Of a DNA stretch of 64,000 nucleotides, positions 49,701 to 58,552 are shown in pieces. The stretch covers positions 100,489,209-100,553,208 of the forward strand of contig NC_087062.1 of assembly GCF_963678635.1 (NCBI RefSeq), read 5' to 3'. Under the pieces are notes generated by a model. That model was not told where the DNA came from and ran no database searches. It saw only the letters and a list, made by a program, of their open reading frames with translations. How positions within the stretch are numbered: position 1 is the first letter of the stretch; each line of letters opens with the position of its first letter. The position numbers were made by a program, and so were the translations under genes. The stretch is from Symsagittifera roscoffensis (lineage: Eukaryota > Xenacoelomorpha > Acoela > Convolutidae).

Positions 49701-50573
49701 GCTAAACAATTTCTGATCTTCAGTGTAGGGAATGTTGAAGCCATCCATTTTCTCGAATATTGTTTCCCGTAGTGTGTACGCATTTTTTGGATAAATATGT
49801 CGCACTCGATCTTTACAAGTTATAAGATGTCGGTTGAAGTTGTCTGATTTGTTGAAGAAACAGTCACAGCTAGGACATCGAAAACACTTGAAGAAGGAAT
49901 CAATATCATTCGTGTGAATAAAATGGTTGTTGAATCTTAGCAATTTCACCGTTTTTTCAAATTTTCCAAAACTTCGCCTGGCTATTTCTCCAACATATTC
50001 TCCTTCTTGAATATCAAAATCGTAAATGAATATGTTTCGTTCAACTATTCCCTCTACAACAGGTAAATCATCGATTGACACTCCACGAAAATTCTTCGGA
50101 TCGTATCCCGATTTTGATATAAACTCTGTAAACAGCTGAGATGTATGAGCATCGAGGTTACTATGACCATGCAAATACATTGTTAACGCACGGGAAAGAC
50201 AAAGATGATCTTTGTATGGTTGTTTAGTTTTGTCCAATAAAAGACAGTTTACCTGCGTATGTCGTAGTAAAGGTTCAGGCAACACAGAGTCTGGACATCC
50301 CATTGGGATGTTTTTCAGTAGTGCAGCAAAAATAGTAACATTTTTGATCAACTTGAACCTCCACTTTGTGTTCTGACGTTCTTGGGTGCATTGCTCCACG
50401 ATATCAAACTTTTCAACTTTTCCCTGGATTGTAATCAAATCCGCTTTCGTACACAGTAAATGCGATTTTTCGAACAAAGTATTGTTTTCGTGTGCATAGT
50501 AATACCGATATTCTCCCGTTTCGACATTACGGAGAACAAATCCAAGAGATATATTGTTAAAAATATTTGAAAT
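46722..50573 (-). pseudogene. Protein-primed DNA polymerase B, in four frame-shifted blocks
   Basis: It would copy the linear element from its ends, primed by a terminal protein. Blocks: 50573-49260, 49297-48686, 48738-47728, 47768-46722. In order they show a C2HC finger (CPSCDCFFNKSDNFNRHLITC), ExoI region FYFES, ExoII FNSGRYDLN, polymerase motif A DASQLYPF, motif B region NSSYSYQ, and motif C MDTDSLYL. All three changes of frame go the same way and lie at A-runs of the coding strand (T8 at 49302-49309, T8 at 48704-48711, T5 at 47758-47762). The ExoI aspartate codon is tyrosine (49683-49685). No in-frame ATG is found near the 5' end; the frame is open to TAA at 50574-50576, so a first exon may be missing. 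Confidence 0.9.
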
Positions 50574-51376
50574 TTATTTCAAGTAGTTATACAAAGTATA
50601 GAGCAGTTGCTTTTAACGTAAAAGAAAACCAGAATGAAATAAGTTTTTTTTGCTTTTTATTAGAGAAAATCAACCAATCAGAACTGAGTATTTTTTCAGT
50701 AACACTGTTTGTTGGAAATCAACCAATCAGAATTCAGCATTTTTAAAAATGAATTGTTTAATTTTTTTAAAAAACCTTAGTCATTATTTGAAAAATGTCT
50801 ATCAAAAAACATTTGAGCTTCCTCGAGTTACTTTATAAGAAAAAAAAATTCCAATTGATTTTCTTATTGATGAAATAGATGTTGAATCTTACTTTTTTCA
50901 TAACTTTTTGGACGTCTTTATTGTACAAAATAGAGTAATCCGACTAAGTAAAGGTCTCTTCAGAGAAACTTACTCAATCAAAGAGTTTACTTTTGAATCA
51001 CATATTGCGTAACAAAGTTTTAAACTTACGGCTGAATTACACCTCACAAGGAAAGAAATTTTGTTTATTCTCGAGAATTTGGAATTGATCAAAAAGTCAT
51101 ACAATAATATATCAAAAACTCTTTTTATCCCCTATCCAAAACCCAAATTTGGAAGAAAACCTCAGCAAAGTTCTTTATTCCTTCATTTCTTTAAAGATTT
51201 TCAAAGTTCAAAATCCTGCTTGATTCATTTTGGAATCAGATTTTCAGAAGTCTGCTTTGAAAAATTCGCAACTTTGAGTTATCTTCCCAAATTTACATCA
51301 AAATCAAAGAATTTGACTATCTACTCAAAAATCAGCAATTTCTCATTAATTAAATACAAAAAATTCAATTAACTTG
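50574..51376. other. Upstream region of polymerase, CCAATCAGAA motifs
   Basis: AT-rich. CCAATCAGAA occurs at 50674 and 50723 in closely similar contexts (AAATCAACCAATCAGAA). An open frame at 51061-51372 has no ATG and is not recognised. This is probably the shared 5' region between the leftward and rightward transcription units. Confidence 0.4.
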
Positions 51377-51502
51377 ATGAAAAAAGTTGCAGAGATGATA
51401 CTTTTATTAATTTTCTTTCTTTTGTTACTTATATCAGCAATATTTCTTATTTTTACAGCAAACAACTTTTGGTCATTTATTTTTGCAATTGCTTTTGTGT
51501 AA
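51377..51502 (+). CDS. Possible 41-residue membrane protein
   Basis: It starts ATG AAA AAA GTT and encodes a charged head (MKKVAEM) followed by one long or two short hydrophobic segments (ILLLIFFLLLLISAIFLIF, then FWSFIFAIAFV). It lies 4 bases after an ATG-less open frame. Tiny AT-rich hydrophobic ORFs arise by chance in such DNA, so this is only a candidate. Confidence 0.25.
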   Translation: MKKVAEMILLLIFFLLLLISAIFLIFTANNFWSFIFAIAFV

Positions 51503-51539
51503 ATTTTTAATTATTTGGAAGATTTAATTCCTTAAAAGC

Positions 51540-51725
51540 GTCTTCTGATTGGATACGACAACTAGAACAAAAATGAACGTTTTTGTGATTGGAAACGACA
51601 AAATCCAAAATTGAGCTTTGTTTCCGATTGGATACGACTTTTATCCAAGAATCCCATAAAAGGAAGCTGAAATCTGATTGGACACGACTACAATCCAAAT
51701 GAGGAAAAACAATTCTGATTGGTTA
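51540..51725. promoter_or_regulatory. Cluster of five inverted CCAAT boxes
   Basis: GATTGG occurs at 51547, 51587, 51626, 51676 and 51717, spaced 39-50 bases. Three copies share GATTGGAWACGAC and one reads GATTGGACACGAC. With the two CCAATCAGAA copies at 50674 and 50723 in the opposite orientation, this forms a divergent set between the polymerase and the rightward genes. It is read as promoter elements; the diverged 40-bp spacing also looks like an old tandem repeat. Confidence 0.45.
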
Positions 51726-51777
51726 AACCCACACAGTCGAGTTGAAGGTACCCCTAACTCCTAACTAAAAATCATTT

Positions 51778-51890
51778 TATTTTCAACTTAACTACCGTCA
51801 ACTACCTCCTCTCTCAGCTCTGACTATCTTAATTTCAATATATCTTCCGTCAACTACCCCTCTCTCAACTCTTTCTTATTTTTACTCTTG
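51778..51890. repeat. Twofold pyrimidine-rich tandem repeat
   Basis: CCGTCAACTACC(T)CCTCTCTCA occurs twice, at about 51794 and 51849, ~55 bases apart, in a TC-rich context just upstream of the next ORF. It may be part of the promoter. Confidence 0.5.
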
Positions 51891-52018
51891 TACTCAATTT
51901 ATTGCTCAAAATGATCTTCTCAGTGCAAAACAGCAACCTCATGTACTCTGTATAATTTTCGCCTGATCTAGTACAAATTCAAGTGCGAGAAACAGTCTCT
52001 GGAGTTTTTCTGGCACGA

Positions 52019-52405
52019 ATGGATATCCCAATCCAAGTCTGGCACATGGTGGAAGTGATGCGAAAGGATTTCAACGAACATCATATGATGCAAGTTCCCA
52101 TCACAGAGAACCAACTTGGAACAATGCAAATGATGGGGGAAGTTTCTGATCATGTGGGAATTAGCTATCCCGAGATTCCGGACTCAAGATTTGTGGTTCA
52201 ACCAGTCGACGACTTCCTCTTTCCTTGGGAGGAGGAAGGATCAGTCGAAAACCCCATCACAATAGATGAAGATGAGGGATTCTCAGAAACAATGACGCCT
52301 CAAAACACTCCTCCACAACAACCACCAGCAATGGAACCTCGTCCAGCTCTGCGTTCTATAGAGAACCTCCAGAACTCTTCTGCTGATCGACAGCTCTTTG
52401 ATTAA
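52019..52405 (+). CDS. Acidic accessory protein of the Polinton (unidentified)
   Basis: The first ATG of the open frame is at 52019; the frame opens at 51956. The 128-residue product starts MDIPIQVWHMVEVMRKDF, has an acidic middle (PWEEEGSVENPITIDEDEG) and a P/Q/S-rich tail ending RQLFD. No domain is recognised. Base composition is higher in GC than the other element genes, suggesting a separate origin. AATAAA lies 15 bases past the stop (52419). It is one of the few unbroken frames in the element. Confidence 0.55.
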   Translation: MDIPIQVWHMVEVMRKDFNEHHMMQVPITENQLGTMQMMGEVSDHVGISYPEIPDSRFVVQPVDDFLFPWEEEGSVENPITIDEDEGFSETMTPQNTPPQQPPAMEPRPALRSIENLQNSSADRQLFD

Positions 52406-52655
52406 ATGTTTTTGTAAATAAAGGTTGTTTGGTTTTGACTTAATTTTCTGTAATTAATTTCTTCAATTTCATTTTAATTATGAGAATAGATGAGAGGTTC
52501 AAGGTAAACCATTGAAAAACAATTAGAACTTAGTTAAGTACTCCGAACTCGCACACATGTAGAAAGATTTGATTAATTTTTGCCCAAAAATTCGGAAAAA
52601 CACTAGAAAAACTGTACACAAGTAAAAAGTTACCTAATCGGTATTGCATCTTGTA

Positions 52656-53055
52656 CACACTTTTAGCCTTTTGTAGAAAAAATTAAAACACTTTTCGCAT
52701 TTTGTCGAAAAAAAAGTAAAACACTTTTCGCATTTTGTCGAAAAAATTGAAACACTTTTCGCATTTTAATGAAAAAAGTAAAACACTTTCCGCATTTTGT
52801 CGAAAAAATTGAAACACTTTTCGCATTTTATCGAAAAAAGTAAAACAATTTTCGCATTTTGTCGAAAAAATTGAAACATTTTTCGCATTTGTAGTGAAAA
52901 AGTGAAACACTTTTCGTATCTTGTTAAAAAAAGTAAAACACTTTTCGCGTCTTCTCAAAAAAGTTGAAACACTTTTAGCATTATGTCAAAAAAATTGAAA
53001 CACTTTTTACAACTTGTTAAAAAAATTGAAATGTTTTTTGCAACTTTTTGAAAAT
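52656..53055. repeat. ~30-bp minisatellite inside the Polinton
   Basis: About 13 units of a CACTTTTCGCATTTTGTCGA core followed by an A-run with AGTAAAA or TTGAAA, 29-31 bp each. They decay in similarity toward 53055, where CGCATTTTG becomes TACAACTTG. An alternation of AAGTAAAACAC and AATTGAAACAC units gives a ~60-bp dimer. The frame open through it on the minus strand is a by-product. Confidence 0.9.
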
Positions 53056-53346
53056 CAAAAGAAATATTACATCTTTCTTACATGTTTGAAATTTTTTTTG
53101 CAAATGTTTTTGACAAGGTGATTTTTTTTTTCGGTAATTAATGGTAACTTTGTAAACATATGAGAGAAAATAGATGGAATATCAGAAGTTTTTTATTGAA
53201 AAATTGACATGATCACTATTTACAAATCCATAACCATCAATAAAACAGTCAATTATTTTTAACAAATCATGTTCATATTTTGAGTTTTGTACTTTACGAA
53301 CTCTTTCTAGAAAAGCTGAACCAATAGTTTCGGTGGAAGCTAGTTT

Positions 53347-53781
53347 CTAGTTAGAACATAAATAGTGACGATTGAATTTTTTGCGTAACAATGTAACCTT
53401 TGCAACATTTGGCATTTTTTCTGCTCCTTTCCATTTCAAATTGTAATGAACAGCGCGGTCAAGTTGATTGAAAACTTCGCCAGTTGATGAAAAAACATTC
53501 GAATAAAATCTGTATTTGTACAGAGTGTAAAGACAATCGATAATTTGGTATGTGAAATGAAAATTACCCAATCGTTGCAAAATTTGATCGAAAGATGAAC
53601 CAATCAGAAGTATGTGGAACTTACAATTTTCCAAAGAACAGTAAGAATTGTGGGTAGAGACACAAAAATTATTGGTTACTATATACTTTTCGTAAAAATC
53701 ACTGGAAACGGAAAGAAATAGCGATTTTTGACAGTCCTCTGAATAAAAGCTGGGAAGAGCTTGACACATAGCTGCAGCCAT
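53347..53781 (-). CDS. Unidentified Polinton accessory protein, 144 residues
   Basis: Starts ATG GCT GCA GCT, directly after TTGTTTCAG, so the ATG may also be preceded by a splice acceptor. The product has several cysteines, a helix-rich centre (FDQILQRLGNFHFTYQIIDC) and a basic C-terminus (VTLLRKKFNRHYLCSN). No family is recognised. It is transcribed leftward like the polymerase and is uninterrupted. Confidence 0.5.
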   Translation of the reverse strand: MAAAMCQALPSFYSEDCQKSLFLSVSSDFYEKYIVTNNFCVSTHNSYCSLENCKFHILLIGSSFDQILQRLGNFHFTYQIIDCLYTLYKYRFYSNVFSSTGEVFNQLDRAVHYNLKWKGAEKMPNVAKVTLLRKKFNRHYLCSN

Positions 53782-54006
53782 CTGAAACAATGATTTTTGC
53801 CGAGAATTGTAGATTTATATAGAAACACTAACACCTACACAATTCCATATTTGGAAATTTCCCTCAAAAATTCCAATTATAGTTCTATTTTCTTTTTTGG
53901 TTCAGTGAATGACTCATTTTGTTTACTTTCAATTTCCTTCAATCTCAAAATCATTTCTCTCATTTCTCTTCATCTGATCAGTTTGTTCTCCTATTGAAAA
54001 ATGTAA

Positions 54007-54537
54007 TCAAGAAAAGACACAAGTCCCAATTACATTGAATTCTCAAAAAATCAAACAAGAATTGGGAGATTTGTTTGGTCCCAAAAATCCTACAAAGGGA
54101 AAATTTATTTTGAACCCTGCTTTCAACTATTCAAGAAAAATGAGTTGGGACAACTCGAAAAAAGACAGCAAGTCTATCTTGGTGAAAAAGAAGGAGAAGC
54201 AATCTCAGCAATTAGAAATACTGTTATTCACGATGCTGAAAACCTTGGACTCGTTCCTATATTGGAACTCACTTCTGACAAAGAGTCAACTATGGATCAG
54301 GAGCTTGCCAACTGCATCGAAGTGTATGACATAGCAACATACAATAGAAGACAAGTTTGTGTCACGATCAAAAAGTACAATATTAACAAACCTCCCTACA
54401 TTCAGATTCGACTGTTCGCCGCAAAAGAGAATGAAGCAATGAAAAAAGTTGCCTATGTCAACTACACTTTGAACAAATTCAAAGAACTGTCCCAAATTTT
54501 GGGAGACTTTATGTTTGTTGAGAACTGTAATGTATAA
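54007..54537 (+). pseudogene. PC4-like ssDNA-binding protein, first of two; start lost
   Basis: The frame is open from 54007 to TAA at 54535. The only ATG nearby, at 54001, is in frame but followed at once by TAA (54004-54006). The C-terminal part reads RRQVCVTIKKYNINKPPYIQ, I-R-L-F, then VNYTLNKFKELSQIL. This matches the PC4/Sub1 pattern R-x-V-x-I-x-x-Y-x-x-x-x-Y-x-x-I-R-x-F/Y ... L-x-x-x-x-x-x-L. The N-terminal part (GRFVWSQKSYKGKIYF) looks like a second, more diverged copy. Inferred role: binding single-stranded DNA displaced during replication, or transcription. Assignment is by pattern only. Confidence 0.45.
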
Positions 54538-54622
54538 TAATTTGTGTTATTTATGTTTTTGTCTTGTAATTTATCTATTTATCCTCAAAATCATTTTTCA
54601 TTTAGTATTGGTGTTGAGCAGC

Positions 54623-55069
54623 ATGAGTTGGAATATTGGTTTTTCAAGAAAATTAATCTTAAAACTTCACAATAAATTGGGACTTTTTCATATTGTTCTA
54701 GATGAAAAGTCCCAAAAAATTTCACTAACAATTATAGAATCACAAAACTTACTAAATTTGCAGAATGTGGACGTAGACTCACAAATATCTCACTTTGAGT
54801 GGACTCTGCATAATGGTAGAAGAAAAATTCACATAGGATACCGATCTGATACCAAAAAAATAGATCTTGTAGAATATCGTAGAAATGGAAATCAATGGAA
54901 AAATAATCAATCTTTACAACTATAAAGAGAAGAATATGATAAATTAATTGATATGCTTCCTTCATTACTAGGTTATGTAGAGACCTTCAAAAAATCTTGT
55001 ATCATTTTTGACGGATGCACTGTAGAAAATGAACGTACAGAAATTGAATGGAATTCTAAGAGTTTTTGA
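54623..55069 (+). pseudogene. PC4-like protein, second of two; one internal stop
   Basis: ATG at 54623. The frame is interrupted by TAA at 54923-54925 and then continues to TGA at 55067-55069, 148 codons in all. Before the stop: HNGRRKIHIGYRSDTKKIDL then VEYRRNG; right after it: REEYDKLIDMLPSL. That is the PC4 order R-x-I-x-I ... I-D-L-x-E-Y ... G ... L-x-x-E-E-Y-x-x-L. It stands 85 bases after the first PC4-like frame, so the pair may be an old tandem duplication. The stop removes the last helix. Confidence 0.5.
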
Positions 55070-55163
55070 GATTATTAGGCAAGATTTCTCATCAAATACA
55101 AAAAGAAAAAAATTATTTCTTTGTACCTGTATTGTTTTGGACCCGGACATAAATTTAAAAGAA

Positions 55164-55433
55164 ATGGACCAAAAATTTCCTTTTGGAGGACTAATTGGAT
55201 ACGGAAATTCCTGTATGGATTACTTTTTTGTAAACTCCAAAATTTTTAGACTACATGCAATTCTACATGACTCTGCTGGATCTGTGAAATCTACTACGAC
55301 AAAAGGACCTGGGTATTGTTATATTGCACCTAGTCTCCCCAGTTCATGCTTTCTTGGTCACGTGACTGGATTATTTTTCTGTTTATATGTTAAAATATTT
55401 GCTTCATCAGTATATGGTTTGTTTGATTGTTAA
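55164..55433 (+). CDS. Small HD-motif protein of the Polinton (possible PLA2-like)
   Basis: Starts MDQKFPFGGLIGYGNSCMD; the open frame extends upstream to 55029, but this ATG fits best. A glycine-rich loop (GGLIGYGNSC) is followed by RLHAILHDSAGSVKS and GPGYCYI. A glycine/cysteine loop before an H-D pair recalls the calcium loop and catalytic HD of phospholipase A2 domains, which some small DNA viruses carry in capsid proteins to breach membranes. The resemblance is weak and the disulphide pattern is not complete. The C-terminus is hydrophobic. The frame is unbroken. Confidence 0.4.
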   Translation: MDQKFPFGGLIGYGNSCMDYFFVNSKIFRLHAILHDSAGSVKSTTTKGPGYCYIAPSLPSSCFLGHVTGLFFCLYVKIFASSVYGLFDC

Positions 55434-55473
55434 TCAATTTAACCAAAAAACTCTAGAGAAAACAGTTAACAGA

Positions 55474-55944
55474 ATGAGTCTAGTTATTTTGGATATTGAA
55501 CGTATCGAAAGCAATATCTGAAAGAATTAGGAGTTTATAAGGATGGAAAAACAGAAGGATATTCCTTTCTTCCTCCCAAAAAATTCAAACAAACATCCCA
55601 ATCTTTTTAGTGTACACAGCATCTTCATGGAATCAATTGGAGCAGTCGTTACGAAAAATATACTGAACTGGAAAAAATTTTGAAAAATCTAGAAGCCACA
55701 GACACGGAATTTTTTGCAAAAAGGTTATGAAAAATGTAAGATTCTATCAGAATTTTTGGAAACAAAGATTATTTATTTGGATGACTAAGCTTGCCCTAAA
55801 GTTCAGTTTTTGTAATTCAAAGATGAAGAATATGATTGGAGGTGTAACAACTACCCATTTCGTCATACAAAAACTCTTCACTGTGCAGAAAGAAAAGCAT
55901 TTGCATACGGAACATGGACTCGATGTTTTTTTAACAAATTGTAA
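55474..55944 (+). pseudogene. Nuclease-like accessory gene, heavily broken
   Basis: It begins MSLVILDIE, then changes frame near 55505, meets TAG at 55608, changes frame again near 55725, meets TAA at 55786 and TAA at 55813, and ends at TAA 55942. Recognisable pieces in order: ILDIE, YSFLPPKKF, HLHGINW, GYEKCKILSEFL, ACPK, CNNYPFRH, HCAERKAFAYGTW. A D-x-E near the start and a late H/C-rich block recall DEDDh-type exonucleases, but the family assignment is tentative. Confidence 0.45.
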
Positions 55945-56022
55945 ATTATATTATTCTTAATGTACTACCATTTTCAAACTTTAATTAAATTTCATTGTCA
56001 ACTTTTTCTTTTTAGAGTTAAG

Positions 56023-56286
56023 ATGGTCGATCAATGTGACAAGCCCGTAAATTAAGGAAATTTTGTTTTTGATGAAGAAAATCATGAACGAAAATCATGG
56101 AAATTGTTTGGACGTACATGTAATAGATCTCTTTTAGTTTTTTTGTGCCAATTTTTTGTTATAGTTTTGATGCTAGTATGTGCAATCGTTCGAATTATGT
56201 TATCCACAACATGTGAAGAAACAACAGTTTGGGTAGCTATTTTATCAAGTACAGTCGGTTATATTCTACCTTCTCCAAAGCTATGA
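56023..56286 (+). pseudogene. Two-helix membrane protein of Polintons; early nonsense codon
   Basis: ATG at 56023, TAA at 56053-56055 after ten codons, then the same frame is open to TGA at 56284-56286. The remainder has two hydrophobic helices (SLLVFLCQFFVIVLMLVCAI and TTVWVAILSSTVGYIL) and ends in PSPKL. Small membrane proteins with a CEETTVW-x-x-L-S-S-x-x-G-Y-I-L-P end occur in other animal Polintons as I recall. Its stop codon overlaps the ATPase start (ATGA). A later in-frame ATG at 56104 could still yield the second part. Confidence 0.55.
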
Positions 56287-56966
56287 ATAAACTAATATCT
56301 ACCAAAGAACGAATTTTTATTTCCCTAGTTGGACCAAGTGGATCTGGAAAATCGCATCTTACTTTTGATTGGTTGAAAATTGGTACTTTTCAACCAGCTT
56401 TCGACAAAAAATTTTATTTTTATCAACATTATCAACCTCTTTATAGTCAAATGCAAAGAAAAAACCTTGAATTTATCCAAGGAGTAGATTTTGACTTGAT
56501 TGAAAATCTCCCCAATAATGGAACTAAGTATTTGCTTATATTTGATGATTCTTGTAAAGAAATTTCAAACTCCAAACAATTTGTAAAAATTGCTACTGCG
56601 GGGAGACACAGGGGTCTGAATACAATATACATCAAACACAATTTATTTCATCAAAGCAAATTAGGACGAGATGTAGAGTTACAAAATACACACATAGTCT
56701 TGTTCAAGTCGCCGAGGGATGTTTTACAAATCAATACATTAAGTCAACAACTAGGTCTAGGATCTCAATTGAAAGAGTGGTATCAAGATCCAACATCCGT
56801 TCCTTATGGTCATTTACTTATTGATTTAACCCCAAAAACAGTTGATTCACTTAGGTATTGCACTAATAGTGGCTCAGTTCCAACAAAATTTTACTTACCA
56901 GCTGGAATAGAGACAAAGTTTTTGGATGATGAGTACACAATACGTCTCTATTCTCCCATTATTTGA
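56283..56966 (+). CDS. Genome-packaging ATPase (FtsK/HerA, A32-like)
   Basis: It pumps the element's DNA into capsids using ATP. The 227-residue product from ATG 56283 has Walker A GPSGSGKS at residues 17-24, Walker B YLLIFDDS around 83-90, and the sensor/arginine region AGRHRGLNTIYIKHN with SPRD further on. Size and order fit Polinton ATPases. The ATG overlaps the stop of the preceding membrane-protein frame by one base pattern (ATGA). The frame is intact and is among the best preserved genes here. The C-terminus overlaps the start of the next frame (56929). Confidence 0.9.
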   Translation: MNKLISTKERIFISLVGPSGSGKSHLTFDWLKIGTFQPAFDKKFYFYQHYQPLYSQMQRKNLEFIQGVDFDLIENLPNNGTKYLLIFDDSCKEISNSKQFVKIATAGRHRGLNTIYIKHNLFHQSKLGRDVELQNTHIVLFKSPRDVLQINTLSQQLGLGSQLKEWYQDPTSVPYGHLLIDLTPKTVDSLRYCTNSGSVPTKFYLPAGIETKFLDDEYTIRLYSPII

Positions 56967-57220
56967 AAAATTTTCCCTAAGGCTTCATTCTCAATTGCCC
57001 AAAAGATTTTCTTCAGTTTCTGAGCGAGTGTTTAGTAAACCTATTAAGAGGGGAGCTTCGAGATCTTCCGAAAGAAGACGTAAAAAAATATCGAAAAGAA
57101 ATTTCAGAACTAACACAAAAAAGAACTCCTCTACACAAAAGAAGAATTATTTTAAGTTCAACTAAAGGGTTACAATTGATATCTATCATCACCCCTTTTG
57201 TCATTAAACGATTAACATAA
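56929..57220 (+). pseudogene. Small basic protein of Polintons, one frameshift
   Basis: The start MSTQYVSILPLFEKF overlaps the ATPase end in another frame. Around 57000 (after an A4 run) the protein-like reading moves to the next frame, which is open to TAA at 57218 and reads DLPKEDVKKYRKEISELTQK, RTPLHKRRIIL and a hydrophobic tail. The pattern of a K/R-rich helix, then P-L-x-x-K/R-R, then a hydrophobic end is shared by a small conserved Polinton protein sometimes compared with adenoviral core peptides. It may help condense DNA or act at membranes; this is inference. Confidence 0.5.
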
Positions 57221-57221
57221 A

Positions 57222-57631
57222 ATGGAACAGTTTGTTTTAATTCCGTACTCAGTTTATCAATCACAAAGTACACTTCCAACAAAACAAAAATTGGAACAAA
57301 AGCAAGAAAAAGAGGAGATTGTACCAAAAAATTTTGATTCTGTTTACAGTGCTGTAAATGCGAGGTTGAAAACGAGCAACAATAAGCATATTATTGATTT
57401 AATTTTGAATTCTCCTAGAAATAAACTCAGCCAGTCAGACAATATTATATTAGATAATCGAGATACAAAGAATCTATTGTAGACTTTGTGTGTACACTAA
57501 AGCGAAAAAACACCAATTTTTCAGATATTTACTTTACTATTTTGGAAGCAACTCAACTTCCTTCTAAACTTGTTATTAACAAGAATGCCAAAGCAAAAGA
57601 TAGAGGAACTTGGATCCCATTCAAAATCTGA
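57222..57631 (+). pseudogene. Conserved Polinton protein of unknown function, one frameshift
   Basis: ATG at 57222, two bases after the previous stop. The first 86 codons end at a TAG caused by a change of frame near 57470. The following frame reads VDFVCTLKRKNTNFSDIYFT, LVINKNAKAKDRGTWIPFKI and stops with TGA at 57629-57631. A R-K-x-x-x-x-x-D-I-Y-F-T-x-L-x-A ... N-x-N-A-K-A-K-x-R-G-x-W-x-P-F-K-I ending is common to this Polinton gene family. Its end overlaps the integrase start by 47 bases in another frame. The TGA here is a genuine stop. Confidence 0.65.
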
Positions 57632-58532
57632 AAAGGTAAGACTAAACAGATTGTATTCTAGGGGCAGAGCTGCGTACGGTTCTATTCAAAACTTGAGTAA
57701 AGCGAGTGGTTTATCAAAAAAGAAAGTAGAAAAGTTTTTACAAACCAAGACATCGTATACAAAATTTGGTCCACCAATCAGGTCTTTCCGAAGACTTCAA
57801 GCGTTTTCTAAATATATCAATGAAATCTGGTGTATGGACTTGGTTTTTGTAGACAAGTTAGCTAGTCAAAACAATGGAATCAAGTATTTATTAATTGCTG
57901 TAGATATTTTTTCGAGATTTGTCGGAGTTCAAACAATGAAAACAAAGTATGCCAAAGACACTTTACAAGCTTTTAGAAAAATGATTTCTCGAAAAAACAC
58001 TCCTGAAAAACTTTGGGTTGATAAAGGAACAGAATATGGGGGAACTCTTAAAAAGTTTTGCAAGGAGAAAGACATTGAAGTTTACTCAACAATGAGTGAA
58101 ACAAAAGCTGCATTTGCAGAGAGAGCAATTCAATCTTTAAAACATATAATATATCGTTACATTGAAGATCATGGTGAAAAATTTGTGCCCAAATTGCAGC
58201 AATTTGTTTCTACATTGAACTGCAGCAAAAATCAATCAATTGGAAAACCTCCCAGAGATGTGAAAAACAGTGATTTTTTATCAATATTTTATAACAAATT
58301 ATTCAAGAAAAATACTAAACCAAAATTCAAAATTGGTGATAGAGTTAGAATTTCAAAAATGATATTCCGTTCCGAAAAAGATACAAGCCACAGTTTACAG
58401 ATGAAATTTTCGAAATTTCGGCAATATCTACAAAAAAACCTCCAACATACATCATCAAAGATCTCGAAAAAGAAAAAATTCTGGGAAAATTTTATGAAAA
58501 AGAAATTAGTGGTAAGTCATTTTTTAAATTGA
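57585..58532 (+). pseudogene. Retroviral-type integrase (RVE), C-terminus frame-shifted
   Basis: It cuts target DNA and joins the element ends, producing the 6-bp duplication. From ATG 57585: helix-turn-helix-like N-terminus (LSKASGLSKKKVEKFL), then the catalytic core with D85 (WCMDLVFVD), D146 (LWVDKGTEYG) and E179 (KAAFAERAIQSLK), then FKIGDRVRISK of the SH3/chromo-like C-terminal domain. Near 58365-58380 the natural reading moves to another frame (IFEISAIST, YIIKDLEKEKILGKFYEKEI) to about 58510, so the last ~45 residues encoded in the open frame are not the native ones. The catalytic core itself is intact. Confidence 0.88.
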
Positions 58533-58552
58533 GTTTTTATCGATCAGTTGTC

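Noticed and set aside
51061-51372. 103-codon open frame in the Polinton
   Set aside because: It has no ATG and no recognisable pattern, and its composition equals the AT-rich background; kept only as context for the region.
52683-52958. 91-codon minus-strand frame in the Polinton minisatellite
   Set aside because: A repeat translation; the unit length varies between 29 and 31 so the frame is not maintained by design.
54004-56055. Possibility that TAA/TAG encode glutamine in the Polinton, given repeated TAA/TAG in conserved frames
   Set aside because: Polymerase, ATPase, integrase and protease frames contain no internal TAA or TAG. One of the stops (55786) sits where a tyrosine-like residue is expected, and frameshifts accompany the stops. 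Decay explains it better.
57629-57631. TGA as tryptophan in the Polinton, suggested by TGA at 58663 where W is expected
   Set aside because: TGA is a proper terminator after WIPFKI here and at 56284, so the TGA at 58663 is a nonsense mutation of TGG.
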